DNA of 64,000 nucleotides from RGIG3178 sp942492795. GTDB lineage: Bacteria > Bacillota > Clostridia > Christensenellales > QAND01. The stretch covers positions 1,488,001 through 1,552,000 of the forward strand of contig OW818639.1 of NCBI GenBank assembly GCA_942492795.1. Direction: 5' to 3'. Made by a program: the position numbers and the translations under genes. The notes beneath the pieces were generated by a model that was not told the DNA's origin, made no database searches, and saw only the letters and a program-made list of their open reading frames with translations. This document shows positions 8,435 through 17,395 of the stretch, piece by piece (the first letter of the stretch is position 1; each line of letters opens with the position of its first letter).

Positions 8435-9278
8435 CACAACCTTCTATACCAATGAAACAGCATGGTGCCCCGGATGCGGCAATTTCAGCATCCTGGAATG
8501 TCTGAAGACTTCGCTGGAAGATCTTCATAAAGAACCCGGCGAAGTTCTTATTGTCGCAGGTATCGGGCAAGCTGCAAAGATTCCTCAATATATCAACACA
8601 AACGCATTCTGCGGATTGCACGGGCGCGGGCTTCCTGCTGCCGTTGCCGCTAAAATTGCCAACGAAAAACTGACGGTTATTCTTAGCACCGGAGATGGGG
8701 ATACCTATGGCGAGGGCGGGAACCACTTTATTCATAACATTCGCCGCAATATAGACGTTGCGCATTTCGTACATGACAATCAGATCTATGGCCTTACCAA
8801 AGGGCAGGCTTCACCGACAAGCGGCGAAGGAATTGTCACCGGTGTGCAGACGGATGGAAATATGAATGCGCCGCTTAACCCAATTCTTATCGCCATCGCC
8901 GCCGGCGCCGGTTTTGTAGCAAGGGGATTTGCCGGGAACAAAGAGCATTTGATCAGAATGATGAAAGAGGCAATAGAGTATAAAGGATACGCGATTCTGG
9001 ATATCCTTCAGCCATGTATCACTTTTAATAAAGTGAATACCTATGCGTGGTATACGGAAAGGGTGTATGCGCTGGATGAAAACCACAATCCCGAAGATAA
9101 GATCGCCGCAATTCAAAAGGCGATGGAATTCGGGGAAAAAATACCGATAGGCGTAATTTACCGCGAGGATAAGCGTACTTTCCACGAGAAAAATAGGGTT
9201 CTTAATCGCGGAATACCTTTGATGGAGATGGAAACCGATCCGGCTGTCGTTAAAAGGCTTATTCAGGAATTTGTATAA
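8427..9278 (+). CDS. korB: 2-oxoacid:ferredoxin oxidoreductase, beta subunit (KorB)
   Basis: Thiamine-diphosphate subunit pairing with the upstream KorA. It shows W-C-P-G-C-G-N at residues 13-19, the TPP/Mg site G-D-G-D-T-Y-G-E-G-G-N-H-F near 92-104, and the hallmark Y-G-L-T-K-G-Q-A-S-P-T near 122. AAAGGAGG lies 10 bases before the ATG inside the end of korA, so translation is coupled. At 283 residues it is typical of KorB proteins. No separate ferredoxin subunit gene is adjacent, so a soluble ferredoxin is presumably used. Confidence 0.92.
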   Translation: MADTTFYTNETAWCPGCGNFSILECLKTSLEDLHKEPGEVLIVAGIGQAAKIPQYINTNAFCGLHGRGLPAAVAAKIANEKLTVILSTGDGDTYGEGGNHFIHNIRRNIDVAHFVHDNQIYGLTKGQASPTSGEGIVTGVQTDGNMNAPLNPILIAIAAGAGFVARGFAGNKEHLIRMMKEAIEYKGYAILDILQPCITFNKVNTYAWYTERVYALDENHNPEDKIAAIQKAMEFGEKIPIGVIYREDKRTFHEKNRVLNRGIPLMEMETDPAVVKRLIQEFV

Positions 9279-9469
9279 GAAACGATATTTCATATGCGAT
9301 CAAAGCACACAACGGGGTCCAGTTTTCCATTGTCGGTTCACTGTCTAAAAAACTTGCGATTAAAATGGCGGAATTCTTACGGTGACATGCTCCTTTACAG
9401 CCACGACCTCCTTCATGGGGGCCGTGATGCTTTTACGGACTCAATTCAGATGCTTTTATGATTCATTGT

Positions 9470-10294
9470 TTAAAAGAACCACGGCGGCGTTTCGCCGTAG
9501 AGTTGAAACAATGTTTCCGGCAACGTGTTTTCAGCTTCGTCAGCAATACGTCGACAATCGGCAATAAAATCATCCACAACTACGTGCGAGCTGTGCACAA
9601 TTTGACTAAAAGCGAGATCATAGCAGAAATACAATCCGGATATGGATATTTTCCGCGTTAAATTTGATGTAAGCAGTTTAAAATACACACAAACCTCTAA
9701 TACAAATCCATATCTGAGACGTTTTCTCACTGTAAAAGTCCCTGGCTGCTCATACCTATATTCCCAGTCTTTGAAAAACATCTTGAGCGGTTTTTTTACT
9801 GTAAAACGAACCATTGCAGTATCAATATAAGCTTCCGTTTTACTATTCATTTTTTGATCTGTTTTCGTTCGCTTCTGAAAAGCGATGATTTCTGGTTTCA
9901 TTTTGCTCTTCATTAAAGCTATGTGGTTATTTTCTTCCTCAGTAAATCTATATCTGCGACCCCTTGATTTGAGTGAACCGAAATAACGTTCATTTAATGC
10001 TTTTACTATCGTGGAATCGTCCAATAGCGCACATGGGTTATGCATGTCTGTGATATCGATTTCAGCTGATACCTCAAATTTTGCACCGCTTGGCCATATG
10101 CTCCGCTCAAATCCAAGAAAGCCATCGCCGCAGGATTGTAACCAATCTATACCGTTGAAACGTATTGCGAAAGTGGATAAATTCAATGGTCTTGGTACCT
10201 TTGACAACAAATCCTGCAATTTATCCAGATCGACTTGTTCATGTTTCAGATTTGCATTTTCTTGTTTTGTGTCGGGCATGAGAAAAGAATTCAT
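9470..10294 (-). CDS. Hypothetical protein, probably 5'-frameshifted
   Basis: A minus-strand frame of 274 codons from an internal ATG. The frame stays open upstream to 10453 without any start codon, and good ribosome-site spacing is only found further back, at AGGAGG (10563-10568) before an ATG at 10552 in another frame that stops after 32 codons. This suggests one or more indels in a gene of about 1.08 kb. The body is Lys/Arg/Phe-rich, soluble, with I-D-W-L-Q-S-C-G-D-G-F near residue 50. No family is recognised; it resembles neither a transposase nor an integrase. Confidence 0.45.
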   Translation of the reverse strand: MNSFLMPDTKQENANLKHEQVDLDKLQDLLSKVPRPLNLSTFAIRFNGIDWLQSCGDGFLGFERSIWPSGAKFEVSAEIDITDMHNPCALLDDSTIVKALNERYFGSLKSRGRRYRFTEEENNHIALMKSKMKPEIIAFQKRTKTDQKMNSKTEAYIDTAMVRFTVKKPLKMFFKDWEYRYEQPGTFTVRKRLRYGFVLEVCVYFKLLTSNLTRKISISGLYFCYDLAFSQIVHSSHVVVDDFIADCRRIADEAENTLPETLFQLYGETPPWFF

Positions 10295-10584
10295 TTCCGG
10301 CGCATTTGTAAATCTATGGGTACAATCCCCTGGAGACGGCGAGACAGAATACCCATGCCAGTATGGATATTTTTTTAAGAATACATCTGCATGATCAGAT
10401 TCATTTCCCCAGATTGAAATGTCAAAGTTGAAGAGAACTTCTTTATAGTCCCATCAGCTTTCCTGTAAAAAGCTATTCGTAAAACCATACAGGTTACGAA
10501 ACAGAACCTGTGATTTGTGTATATACCCGCTATATGCATGAGAAATTCGCATCCACCGTAGTCCTCCTTTACTATTCATGCAAT

Positions 10585-10593
10585 ATTATAGCA
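10585..10593 (-). promoter_or_regulatory. Extended -10 promoter element, leftward
   Basis: On the minus strand TGC-TATAAT forms an extended -10 about 17 bases before the AGGAGG at 10568-10563. No clear -35 is seen 17 bases further upstream. It would drive the minus-strand hypothetical gene at 9470-10552. Confidence 0.45.
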
Positions 10594-10602
10594 TAAAACA
10601 GA

Positions 10603-10650
10603 GGTGGAAGCCGTCGCGAAGCAAACGCGTCTCTTGCTTCCACTACTCAA
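10603..10650. repeat. 8-bp inverted repeat
   Basis: GTGGAAGC and GCTTCCAC are separated by about 30 bases beside the leftward promoter. It could be a weak hairpin or protein site; no T-run follows. Confidence 0.35.
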
Positions 10651-10731
10651 AAGCCACATTTTATGAACAGTGGTGTTAACTTTTGTTGCTATGCGCTGGA
10701 ATTTGTTCTAAACTAGAATCGAAAAGTCGGA

Positions 10732-10896
10732 AAATGCGGGGCAAGGGAACCTGTTTTCGTATCCCAAAGTGTCTCCCATGGTTTTAAGAGGGATTGGGCA
10801 TATCAAACAGCAGAGATTCAGAAAATTATATATGCCGAGGATACTATCTATACCCGCACCGCTTTTTCAATGAATATTGGCTACGATGTCCGCTAA
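10732..10896 (+). pseudogene. C-terminal fragment of an unknown protein
   Basis: A start-less open stretch reads E-P-V-F-V-S-Q-S-V-S-H-G-F-K-R-D-W-A-Y and ends T-A-F-S-M-N-I-G-Y-D-V-R before a TAA. Codon choice looks protein-like, but there is no start codon or ribosome site. It is probably the tail of a decayed gene; the family is not recognised. Confidence 0.3.
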
Positions 10897-10938
10897 TGCC
10901 CCCTTGTTGTTTGCAATCAGCCAAAAAGGAGAATTTGT

Positions 10939-11364
10939 ATGGATGATCTGAATGTCAGAATCGAACTGGTCAATCAAAAAGTGCAGTTCAAGGTCGTTTC
11001 CGATTTGAATCCGGATACGCCGGTATTGATGGATTTCATACCTCCCATAGGGGACGGCGAAGGATTTGCGGGTCTCGAATTGCTCCTGATGAGCTTAACG
11101 GGATGCTTCAGCACGGCAGTCGTGGGCTTGCTTCGGCGAATGGGCAAAAAGGAGCTGCGCTATTCGGTACAAGCCATCGGTATCCGGGAAGAGAACCCGT
11201 TGACTTTGAAAAAGGTTATTCTGAAAGTGTCTGTACAATCGGATGCCGTCGAACCGGCAGAACTGGAACGGGCAATAAACGCAGCCGCTGCCATTTCTCC
11301 TGTGTTGCTGGCGGTAAAGAATAACGTGGAAGTCGTGACGGAATTTGAATTGAATAAAAAATAG
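10939..11364 (+). CDS. OsmC family protein
   Basis: A 141-residue OsmC/Ohr-fold protein; family members reduce organic hydroperoxides with two cysteines. The first catalytic-type Cys is present in S-L-T-G-C-F-S-T (Cys at residue 56). The position of the second Cys, normally in a C-P-V motif on the long helix, reads I-S-P-V-L-L-A-V, so it is a serine here. A two-Cys peroxidase cycle is therefore doubtful; many OsmC-like proteins of anaerobes share this state and have no proven activity. AAAAGGAG lies 8 bases before the ATG. It appears to be a single-gene unit. Confidence 0.85.
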   Translation: MDDLNVRIELVNQKVQFKVVSDLNPDTPVLMDFIPPIGDGEGFAGLELLLMSLTGCFSTAVVGLLRRMGKKELRYSVQAIGIREENPLTLKKVILKVSVQSDAVEPAELERAINAAAAISPVLLAVKNNVEVVTEFELNKK

Positions 11365-11473
11365 ATGATGCAAAGGCACCGAAGAAACTGCAATTGCTAT
11401 CGGGCACCTTGTCCTTATAAATATCTAGCCTCGATTGCATTGAGTAATCAAAGCGTGGGACAAGGGACCTGTC

Positions 11474-11503
11474 CCCGGTGGGTTTGTCCCCGGTGGGTTT
11501 GTT
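11474..11503 (+). repeat. Short tandem repeat, two copies
   Basis: Two adjacent copies of GTCCCCGGTGGGTTT lie between the OsmC gene and the zinc-ribbon gene. It may be a replication-slippage duplication; no function is apparent. Confidence 0.5.
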
Positions 11504-11554
11504 TGGAGCTGGATGTATATTAAGATTAATGCCGCCACTATAAGGAGGAAATAA

Positions 11555-11833
11555 ATGCACGCAAAAAAAAGGATATGGGAGAATTCATGTTATGCTCGTT
11601 TAGCAAAACATAAATGCCCTAATTGCGGAGCGATTCTGAGTATTGTCAAGGAAAGAAAGACTGTGAACTCGAACTCTGATGATGCGAAGTGTTTTGATTT
11701 TCAAAATTATGATACCAGTTTCATCGGAGATGTTGAATTTATTTGGGATGAATTCAAGTGCAATAATTGCAATTTCCGCTCATCTATAAAAGAGATGAAA
11801 AGCCTAGAGAGGCAAAGTTTTAAAAGGAACTGA
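11555..11833 (+). CDS. Small zinc-ribbon protein
   Basis: A 92-residue protein with a C-P-N-C pair at residues 21-24 and a C-N-N-C pair near 70, spaced as in a zinc ribbon with a long insert. TAAGGAGG lies 7 bases before the ATG. The sequence between the pairs is acidic and unrecognised. Such small ribbons usually bind nucleic acid or a protein partner. The gene is AT-richer than its neighbours and stands alone. Confidence 0.65.
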   Translation: MHAKKRIWENSCYARLAKHKCPNCGAILSIVKERKTVNSNSDDAKCFDFQNYDTSFIGDVEFIWDEFKCNNCNFRSSIKEMKSLERQSFKRN

Positions 11834-12098
11834 CCTTCTTCCTTGCTGCTTACTGCTTCTTCCTGCTTTTTTTATTGATTATTAACATAACCGGGTATAT
11901 GATAAAAATACAATTGATAGGGACTAAAACATCCCGTACACATTAACGCTGAAACGCCCATGGCTGCCACTAAAAAGATTACAGGAAAACAGATACGTCT
12001 TAAAATTTTATACAAAAATATATTCCGATACACACCGGCTCGTTCAACGTGATTCTTCTGTTCACAAAGAAATCATTATAAAGGGGAGTTGAAGTACC

Positions 12099-13961
12099 AT
12101 GTATGGTTACGCGGGAAAGTTTTTGTTTGTAGACCTGACGGAAAAGCGCATTTGGGTAGAGGAGTTTACACAGGAGTTTGCGGATCTTTACTTTGGCGGT
12201 TACGGCTTCGGGGCGAAAGTCCTGTTCGATCGGATGAAGCCCGGCGCCGATCCGTTGGGTCCGGAGAACATCATCGGATTTATCACCGGTCCTGTGGTTG
12301 GCAGCGGCGCGATGTTCGGCGGCCGGTATACGGTGGTGTGCAAAAGCCCCGCGACCGGCGGGTGGAACGACGCGAATTCAGGCGGCTTTTTCTCGCCGGA
12401 ACTCAAGCGCGCGGGGTACGATGCGCTGTTCGTGCTGGGGGCCAGCGAAACGCCGGTGTATATCTGGATCGACAACAGCAAAGTGGAAATACGCGATGCC
12501 TCGCATCTGTGGGGGATGACGGTCAACGATGCAAGAAAGGCGATGGAGAAAGAGCACGGCTCGGAAATACGCTCGTCGCTGATCGGACCGGCTGGTGAAA
12601 ACCTTTCAAAAATCGCAGCCGTGATGAACGACGACCACCGCGCGGCGGGCCGCGGCGGCTCCGGTGCGGTGATGGGCTCCAAAAAGCTCAAAGCGGTCGC
12701 GGTGCACGGCAACACGTTCCGGGTTGAGATCGCCGACCGGGAAAACTTTTTGAAGATCAACCGTGCGGTCGGGCAATTCGTGACCAATCCGCCGGCGGAT
12801 AATCCGCAGTCAGCCAGGCTCGTCAATCGCAAAAAATATGGCACCACAGCATCGGCTACAGGTTCCTCTCAATCGGGCGACTCCCCGGTGAAGAACTGGA
12901 GCGGGTCCGGCCAGGTGGATTTTACCGAAGAAGAAGCACAGAGGCTGAGCGTTGCCAATTACGATGCGAAATACAATATCGGCAAAGCATCCTGCGCCGC
13001 CTGCCCGGTAAGCTGCGCGGCGGTCTACAATGTGCAGGACGGCAAATGGCCGGTTGGAGAGACCGGCAGACCGGAATATGAGACAATGGCATCGTTTGGC
13101 TGCGACTGCCTGGTGTCTGACATACACGCGATCATCAAATGCAACGATCTGTGTAACCGCTACGGATTCGACACCATTTCTGCAGGCTCGGTCATCGCCT
13201 GGGTGATGGAATGCTATGAACACGGAGCTTTAACCAAAGAGGATTTGGATGGCATCGAGGCGAATTGGCGCGACGGAGACGCGATGGTAGCGTTGATGGA
13301 GAAAATGGCCTACAACGAAGGCTGCGGCAAAAAGTTGGCGCTGGGCCAGGTTGGGGCTGCCAATGCCTTTGGCAAAGGGCACGAGCATCTGAGCGTGTTC
13401 GGGGGGATCGAACCGGGTATGCACGATCCGCGTATGCCGGGCGCTGCAGGCCGCATACGCGCCTACGAATACGACCCGACACCGGGACGCCATAACAGGG
13501 GTGCCGCACGCGTGACCCCGCCTGACGGCAACCACGGCAAGGCGGATGTGGAAGCCGCCGCGCAAACCGAGATGACCAACTGTTCGGGTATGTGCTCCAC
13601 GGGGAACAACTCGGGATACAGCATCATCCCCGGTGGCATGACGGCCATCTACGAAACGATCCTAGGCCGCAAGCTTGATAAACAGACCTTCAACACCATC
13701 GGAACGCGCGTCTTTTTGCTGCGCCACAGCTTTAACATCAGGGAAGGGATCACCCGCGATAAGATCACAATGAGCCCGCGGCTTCAGGGCAATCCGCCTC
13801 TTTCTGGCGGCCCCAACAAGGACATCGTTGTGGATGCCGAAGGATATGGAGACAAATTCTATGAAGCGCTGGGCTGCGACGTGAAAACCGGAAAGCCATA
13901 CCGGGAGACGCTGGAGAAGATCGGCGGATTGGATGAAGTGATCCGTCAGCTCTACGATTGA
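12099..13961 (+). CDS. aor: Aldehyde:ferredoxin oxidoreductase (AOR family)
   Basis: Tungsten (or molybdenum) pterin enzyme that interconverts aldehydes and carboxylic acids with ferredoxin. At 620 residues it has family length. The N-terminal domain begins G-Y-A-G-K-F-L-F-V-D-L-T; the 4Fe-4S ligands are C-A-A-C-P-V-S-C at residues 299-306 plus a Cys near 495 in N-C-S-G-M-C. Pterin-binding stretches such as R-G-G-S-G-A-V-M-G-S-K near 185 are present. GGGGAG lies before the ATG. It is followed at once by a MoaD-like and a ThiF-like gene, a frequent arrangement for tungsten-enzyme cofactor supply. Confidence 0.93.
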   Translation: MYGYAGKFLFVDLTEKRIWVEEFTQEFADLYFGGYGFGAKVLFDRMKPGADPLGPENIIGFITGPVVGSGAMFGGRYTVVCKSPATGGWNDANSGGFFSPELKRAGYDALFVLGASETPVYIWIDNSKVEIRDASHLWGMTVNDARKAMEKEHGSEIRSSLIGPAGENLSKIAAVMNDDHRAAGRGGSGAVMGSKKLKAVAVHGNTFRVEIADRENFLKINRAVGQFVTNPPADNPQSARLVNRKKYGTTASATGSSQSGDSPVKNWSGSGQVDFTEEEAQRLSVANYDAKYNIGKASCAACPVSCAAVYNVQDGKWPVGETGRPEYETMASFGCDCLVSDIHAIIKCNDLCNRYGFDTISAGSVIAWVMECYEHGALTKEDLDGIEANWRDGDAMVALMEKMAYNEGCGKKLALGQVGAANAFGKGHEHLSVFGGIEPGMHDPRMPGAAGRIRAYEYDPTPGRHNRGAARVTPPDGNHGKADVEAAAQTEMTNCSGMCSTGNNSGYSIIPGGMTAIYETILGRKLDKQTFNTIGTRVFLLRHSFNIREGITRDKITMSPRLQGNPPLSGGPNKDIVVDAEGYGDKFYEALGCDVKTGKPYRETLEKIGGLDEVIRQLYD

Positions 13962-13972
13962 GGATGGTACGG

Positions 13973-14209
13973 ATGGTCAGGATCAAATACATCGGCAGTT
14001 ATGAGCTCAACCTGCCCGAATCGATCGAATTGGATGGAGTTCCTAGCATTGAGGAAGTGATGAAGCGGCTGGTAAGCGGATGCGGATTGCCGGAGGATTA
14101 TTTCTGGGAGTGGCATTTCGTACTGCTCAACGGAGGACGCCCCGAGATGGATGATTCCGTAACGGACGGTGACCGGTTGGAGATCATCATGTATTCAGAG
14201 GGCGGCTGA
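13973..14209 (+). CDS. MoaD/ThiS-like sulfur carrier protein
   Basis: A beta-grasp ubiquitin-like protein of about 78 residues ending in the G-G tail that is adenylated and thiocarboxylated. It likely provides sulfur to the pterin dithiolene of the neighbouring AOR. Its start is ambiguous: a TTG overlapping the AOR stop (13958), an ATG at 13964 or the ATG at 13973; the last gives M-V-R-I-K-Y-I-G-S-Y, matching family N-termini. It is translationally close to aor (11-base gap), so co-expression is expected. Confidence 0.85.
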   Translation: MVRIKYIGSYELNLPESIELDGVPSIEEVMKRLVSGCGLPEDYFWEWHFVLLNGGRPEMDDSVTDGDRLEIIMYSEGG

Positions 14210-14290
14210 TCCCCCGACCAATACCCGGGGTTATCGGATGCGGCTTGAGCCATTCCATCCAAGGAACAAAGCGGGAGGTGCTTTCACCCC

Positions 14291-15001
14291 ATGCGGTACG
14301 AAAGGCAGCTATTGCTTGCGCAAATAGGCGAAAGCGGGCAGAAGAAGCTATCGGAGTCAATCGTAACGGTTGTAGGCTGTGGCGGATTGGGAAGCCCGGT
14401 GCTGACCTATTTAGCGTGTGCCGGCGTCGGAACTCTGCGCATCATCGATTGCGACACCGTTTCGGATTCCAACCTGAACCGGCAGTTTTTGCACGATGAG
14501 CAGAGCGTCGGATCGGCTAAAACCGAATCCGCGATGCATGCGCTGCAAGCGAAAAACGGGACCATTCGCATCGAGCCGTTTCAGGTGGCAGTGGACGAGG
14601 GCAATATCGGAACCTTGATTAACGGAAGCACGGCTGTGGTGGATTGTACGGACAACAGTGCCACACGTCTGATCGTAAACACTGCCTGCATCCGTGCCGG
14701 AATTCCTCTTGTGGAAGGCGGTGTACACGGGTTTTCCGGTTTCGTGATGTGCGTTGACGAGGATCATGCATGCCTTGGCTGCCTGGGGTATGAACGGGCT
14801 GTTAAACAGGGTCCGATTCCGGTATTGGGAGCCACCGCCGGTGTCATTGGGAGCCTGCAGGCAATGGAATGCCTGAAGATTTTGCTCGGTGCGGGGGAGC
14901 CCCTATTCGGTACGCTGCTGCAGTATGACGGATTGACGGGCTCATTCACACGTGTTACCGTGCGCAAATATGCCCGTTGCATCTGCCACGGATCGCGTTA
15001 G
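14291..15001 (+). CDS. ThiF/MoeB/HesA-family adenylyltransferase
   Basis: An E1-like enzyme that adenylates the C-terminal Gly-Gly of a MoaD/ThiS protein. Its 236 residues show the nucleotide site G-C-G-G-L-G-S-P near residue 29, D-x-D and N-R-Q-F (D-S-N-L-N-R-Q-F near 60), and zinc-type cysteine pairs C-L-G-C near 160 and C-I-C near the C-terminus. GGGAGG lies upstream of the ATG. Its position after the MoaD-like gene identifies its probable partner. No rhodanese domain is fused, so it is closer to bacterial MoeB/HesA. Confidence 0.9.
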   Translation: MRYERQLLLAQIGESGQKKLSESIVTVVGCGGLGSPVLTYLACAGVGTLRIIDCDTVSDSNLNRQFLHDEQSVGSAKTESAMHALQAKNGTIRIEPFQVAVDEGNIGTLINGSTAVVDCTDNSATRLIVNTACIRAGIPLVEGGVHGFSGFVMCVDEDHACLGCLGYERAVKQGPIPVLGATAGVIGSLQAMECLKILLGAGEPLFGTLLQYDGLTGSFTRVTVRKYARCICHGSR

Positions 15002-15034
15002 TGCTGCGTTTCGGGGACACAAAGAGGGATCAAA

Positions 15035-15112
15035 GTGGAACATCCACAACTAGGAAACGGTGCCGGTCATGATAAAGGTCATGAACACAATGCCGATGAT
15101 TTCATCCGCTGA
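15035..15112 (+). CDS. Possible 25-residue His-rich peptide
   Basis: A GTG-started frame of 25 codons encodes a peptide with five histidines including G-H-D-K-G-H-E-H-N. AGAGGGA lies 6 bases upstream. It sits between the ThiF-like gene and that cluster's terminator, so it would be on the same transcript. Such a peptide could bind metal, but it may be chance; there is no family to compare with. Confidence 0.25.
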   Translation: MEHPQLGNGAGHDKGHEHNADDFIR

Positions 15113-15169
15113 CGCCAAATCCACTTTCACAGCAGAAAGTATTTGTTACAGATTTCGCACCATCAATTC

Positions 15170-15206
15170 AAGGCCGCAATTGAAAAGATTGCGGCCTTTG
15201 CTTTGT
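15170..15206 (+). terminator. Terminator of the AOR cluster
   Basis: AAGGCCGCAAT and ATTGCGGCCTT form a perfect 11-bp stem around a 7-base loop, followed by TGCTTTGTT. It closes the aor-moaD-thiF transcript. Confidence 0.85.
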
Positions 15207-15431
15207 TGATAAACGCGAAGATTTATACTAAACTCGAAATAAATAAAGTGGCAGCGTGTGCGATAAGGGACCAATCCTGATCTCCGTTGTCGCTTCCCGA
15301 TCCTGCCTTGTCCGACCGAAAAGACGGATCTATTGGGCATGGATTGCGGCTGTCAGGCGGGATTTATAATAGACTTGGTTGAAATGCCAGGTTAAGCGAG
15401 ACAAACGCGACGGGAAGGAAGAAATGCTCAC
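15207..15431. other. Intergenic stretch upstream of the FAD oxidoreductase
   Basis: No gene, repeat or RNA is recognised. Together with 15002-15206 this is a 430-base space holding the terminator and the tiny His-rich frame. Short AT patches (for example TATAAT near 15365) may carry the promoter for the next gene. Confidence 0.4.
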
Positions 15432-16628
15432 ATGACGTTGTATACAGGCGAACCATATTGGGACAAAACAGTGCTTAGCCCATTCCGGTTTGGAAAAGTG
15501 ACAGAAGCAAAACAGACCGACGTCTTAATTGTCGGCGGAGGGATCAGCGGGAATTTATGCGCCTACGTTCTGTCAGCCGCCGGAATTGACGTTATGATTG
15601 TCGATGAGAATAGAATAGGGAAAGGAAGCAGTATCGTCAACACGGGATTGCTGCAATATCGCAGTGATAAAATGCTCTGTGAGTTTGTTGATGATATCGG
15701 AGAGCAACGGGGACGTTTGTTTTATCAAATGTGCCTTGAAGCGATGGACCAACTTACTTCGATCAACGATTCGTTAGGGGATTCGGCAGAGTATAGATTG
15801 AAAGACAGCATCTATTATGCGTCTGCAGAAGAAGATGAAAACAAACTAGCAAGAGAATACGAAATTCTGACGAAATATGGTTTCCCCGTAGAGTTCCTGA
15901 ATAAAAACGAATTGATAAAGCGATATCAAATAGATAAGTCGTGCGCGCTTCGAACCTGGCATGATGCCGACGTGAATCCCTACAAATTCATTCAAGCTTT
16001 AACCAAAAAGAATCTGCAGCAAGGCGTACGTTATTTTGAAAACACACATGTGGAGTTGGAAAGCAACCAGGGAAACAGCATCCTTACCAAAGAGGGACAT
16101 GCAATAACCTTTAAAAGCATTGTATTGACAACAGGCTACGCAAAGATCTATTCCATACTAAAGGATAAAATCATCATCCGGCGAACCTATGCCTTTTGCT
16201 CCGAACCTTATGAAAAATATCTATGGAAAGACGATGCGATGATTTGGGAAACAAAAAGGCCATATCTGTATTTTCGAACGACAAAGGATCGCCGAATTAT
16301 CGGCGGCGGACTGGACGACAACAATACCGAAGCGGAGCAGGACGAACAAAGCATTCTGGAGAAAGCAAAAGAGATCGCCAGGCGGATCGAATCCATCTAT
16401 CCAAGACTGAATATTGATATTTCCTATTGCTGGAGCGCACTGTTTTTCGGATCGGACGATGGGCTCCCCTTCATAGGCAAGGACCCGGATAAATCCAATG
16501 TATACTATTTATTGGGATATGAAGGGAATGGGACATGTTATTCTATGGCCGGGGCACTGATCATCAAAGATGGCATTGTCGGCAAATCGAATGTTTATCA
16601 GGACATTGTCAAAGTAAACCGAATATAA
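15432..16628 (+). CDS. FAD-dependent oxidoreductase (DAO/glycine-oxidase-like)
   Basis: A 398-residue flavoprotein. The dinucleotide-binding motif V-G-G-G-I-S-G at residues 35-41 is followed by an acidic end of strand 2 (I-V-D-E-N), and the C-terminal FAD contact reads G-L-P-F-I-G-K ... Y-L-L-G-Y-E-G-N-G. This is the DAO fold, which oxidises amines or amino acids or transfers one-carbon units. No signal or membrane segment is seen. It stands alone between a terminator and an ECF sigma gene, so the substrate cannot be inferred. Confidence 0.85.
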   Translation: MTLYTGEPYWDKTVLSPFRFGKVTEAKQTDVLIVGGGISGNLCAYVLSAAGIDVMIVDENRIGKGSSIVNTGLLQYRSDKMLCEFVDDIGEQRGRLFYQMCLEAMDQLTSINDSLGDSAEYRLKDSIYYASAEEDENKLAREYEILTKYGFPVEFLNKNELIKRYQIDKSCALRTWHDADVNPYKFIQALTKKNLQQGVRYFENTHVELESNQGNSILTKEGHAITFKSIVLTTGYAKIYSILKDKIIIRRTYAFCSEPYEKYLWKDDAMIWETKRPYLYFRTTKDRRIIGGGLDDNNTEAEQDEQSILEKAKEIARRIESIYPRLNIDISYCWSALFFGSDDGLPFIGKDPDKSNVYYLLGYEGNGTCYSMAGALIIKDGIVGKSNVYQDIVKVNRI

Positions 16629-16783
16629 GTTGTGCAACGAAGGGATGCGGGGAGATAGCACCCCGATGGAAATAAAACACAGATTTACTTCGCATTTCTC
16701 TTACACTCTGTTGCTCAAGTTACCGGTTGATATTTTTTCCTTAAATCCGATACATAAAGGACAAAAACATTTTTTGTAAAAAA

Positions 16784-16810
16784 CCGAACTTTTTTACAGC
16801 GTTATTCGTT
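16784..16810 (+). promoter_or_regulatory. ECF-type promoter candidate before the sigma gene
   Basis: GAACTT at 16786-16791 and CGTT at 16807-16810 are spaced by 15 bases, matching the general ECF pattern (GAAC-type -35, CGT-type -10). It lies 22 bases before the ECF sigma start, as expected for autoregulation. No experimental support is available. Confidence 0.35.
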
Positions 16811-16831
16811 TATAGCATTAAGGGGGATCCC

Positions 16832-17395
16832 ATGGGTGAACAGCAGGATATATTTAAGGACTTTGCTAAAGGAAATGTAGAGGCAATGGAACAATTAATC
16901 GATCAGTATAAATTCGATGTGTACAATCTGTGCCACCGGCTTTCTTTTGATACGCATCTGGCGGACGAGCTGTTTCAGGATACCTGGCTGCAAGCGGTAA
17001 AACGCGCGCGCCACTACGAGGACAAGTCATTTCAGAACTGGTTGTATACCATTTGTATCAACCGGTACAGGGACTTGTGCCGCAGGGAAAAACGCAGGGG
17101 AGGGTTTCTGGCAGACAGCTTTGCTACCGTTGAAGCAAAGGAATATGCCATGTCACTCATTGTATCGGAGGATAACGTGGAGGAGTCGGTGCAGGATCAT
17201 TTTCTGCGCGCACGGCTGCTCACGCATATCGAATCGCTCAGTGACAAACTGAAGCTTCCCATCAAACTTTTTTATTACCATGATATGAACTACGCGCAGA
17301 TCGCAGCCATTTTACGCATACCGGAAGGCACGGTAAAATCAAGGCTTTCGGCAGCTAAACTGCAATTGCGCGAGATGTTGGAGCGTGAAATATAA
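16832..17395 (+). CDS. ECF RNA polymerase sigma factor
   Basis: A 187-residue sigma-70 family factor of the extracytoplasmic-function type. Region 2 covers about residues 20-90 (L-A-D-E-L-F-Q-D-T-W-L-Q near 46, F-Q-N-W-L-Y near 69) and region 4 about 128-180 with the helix-turn-helix M-N-Y-A-Q-I-A-A-I-L-R-I-P-E-G-T-V-K-S-R-L. AAGGGGGATCCC precedes the ATG. Its TAA overlaps the ATG of the next gene (TAATG), so the sigma factor and its anti-sigma partner are translationally coupled. Confidence 0.9.
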   Translation: MGEQQDIFKDFAKGNVEAMEQLIDQYKFDVYNLCHRLSFDTHLADELFQDTWLQAVKRARHYEDKSFQNWLYTICINRYRDLCRREKRRGGFLADSFATVEAKEYAMSLIVSEDNVEESVQDHFLRARLLTHIESLSDKLKLPIKLFYYHDMNYAQIAAILRIPEGTVKSRLSAAKLQLREMLEREI

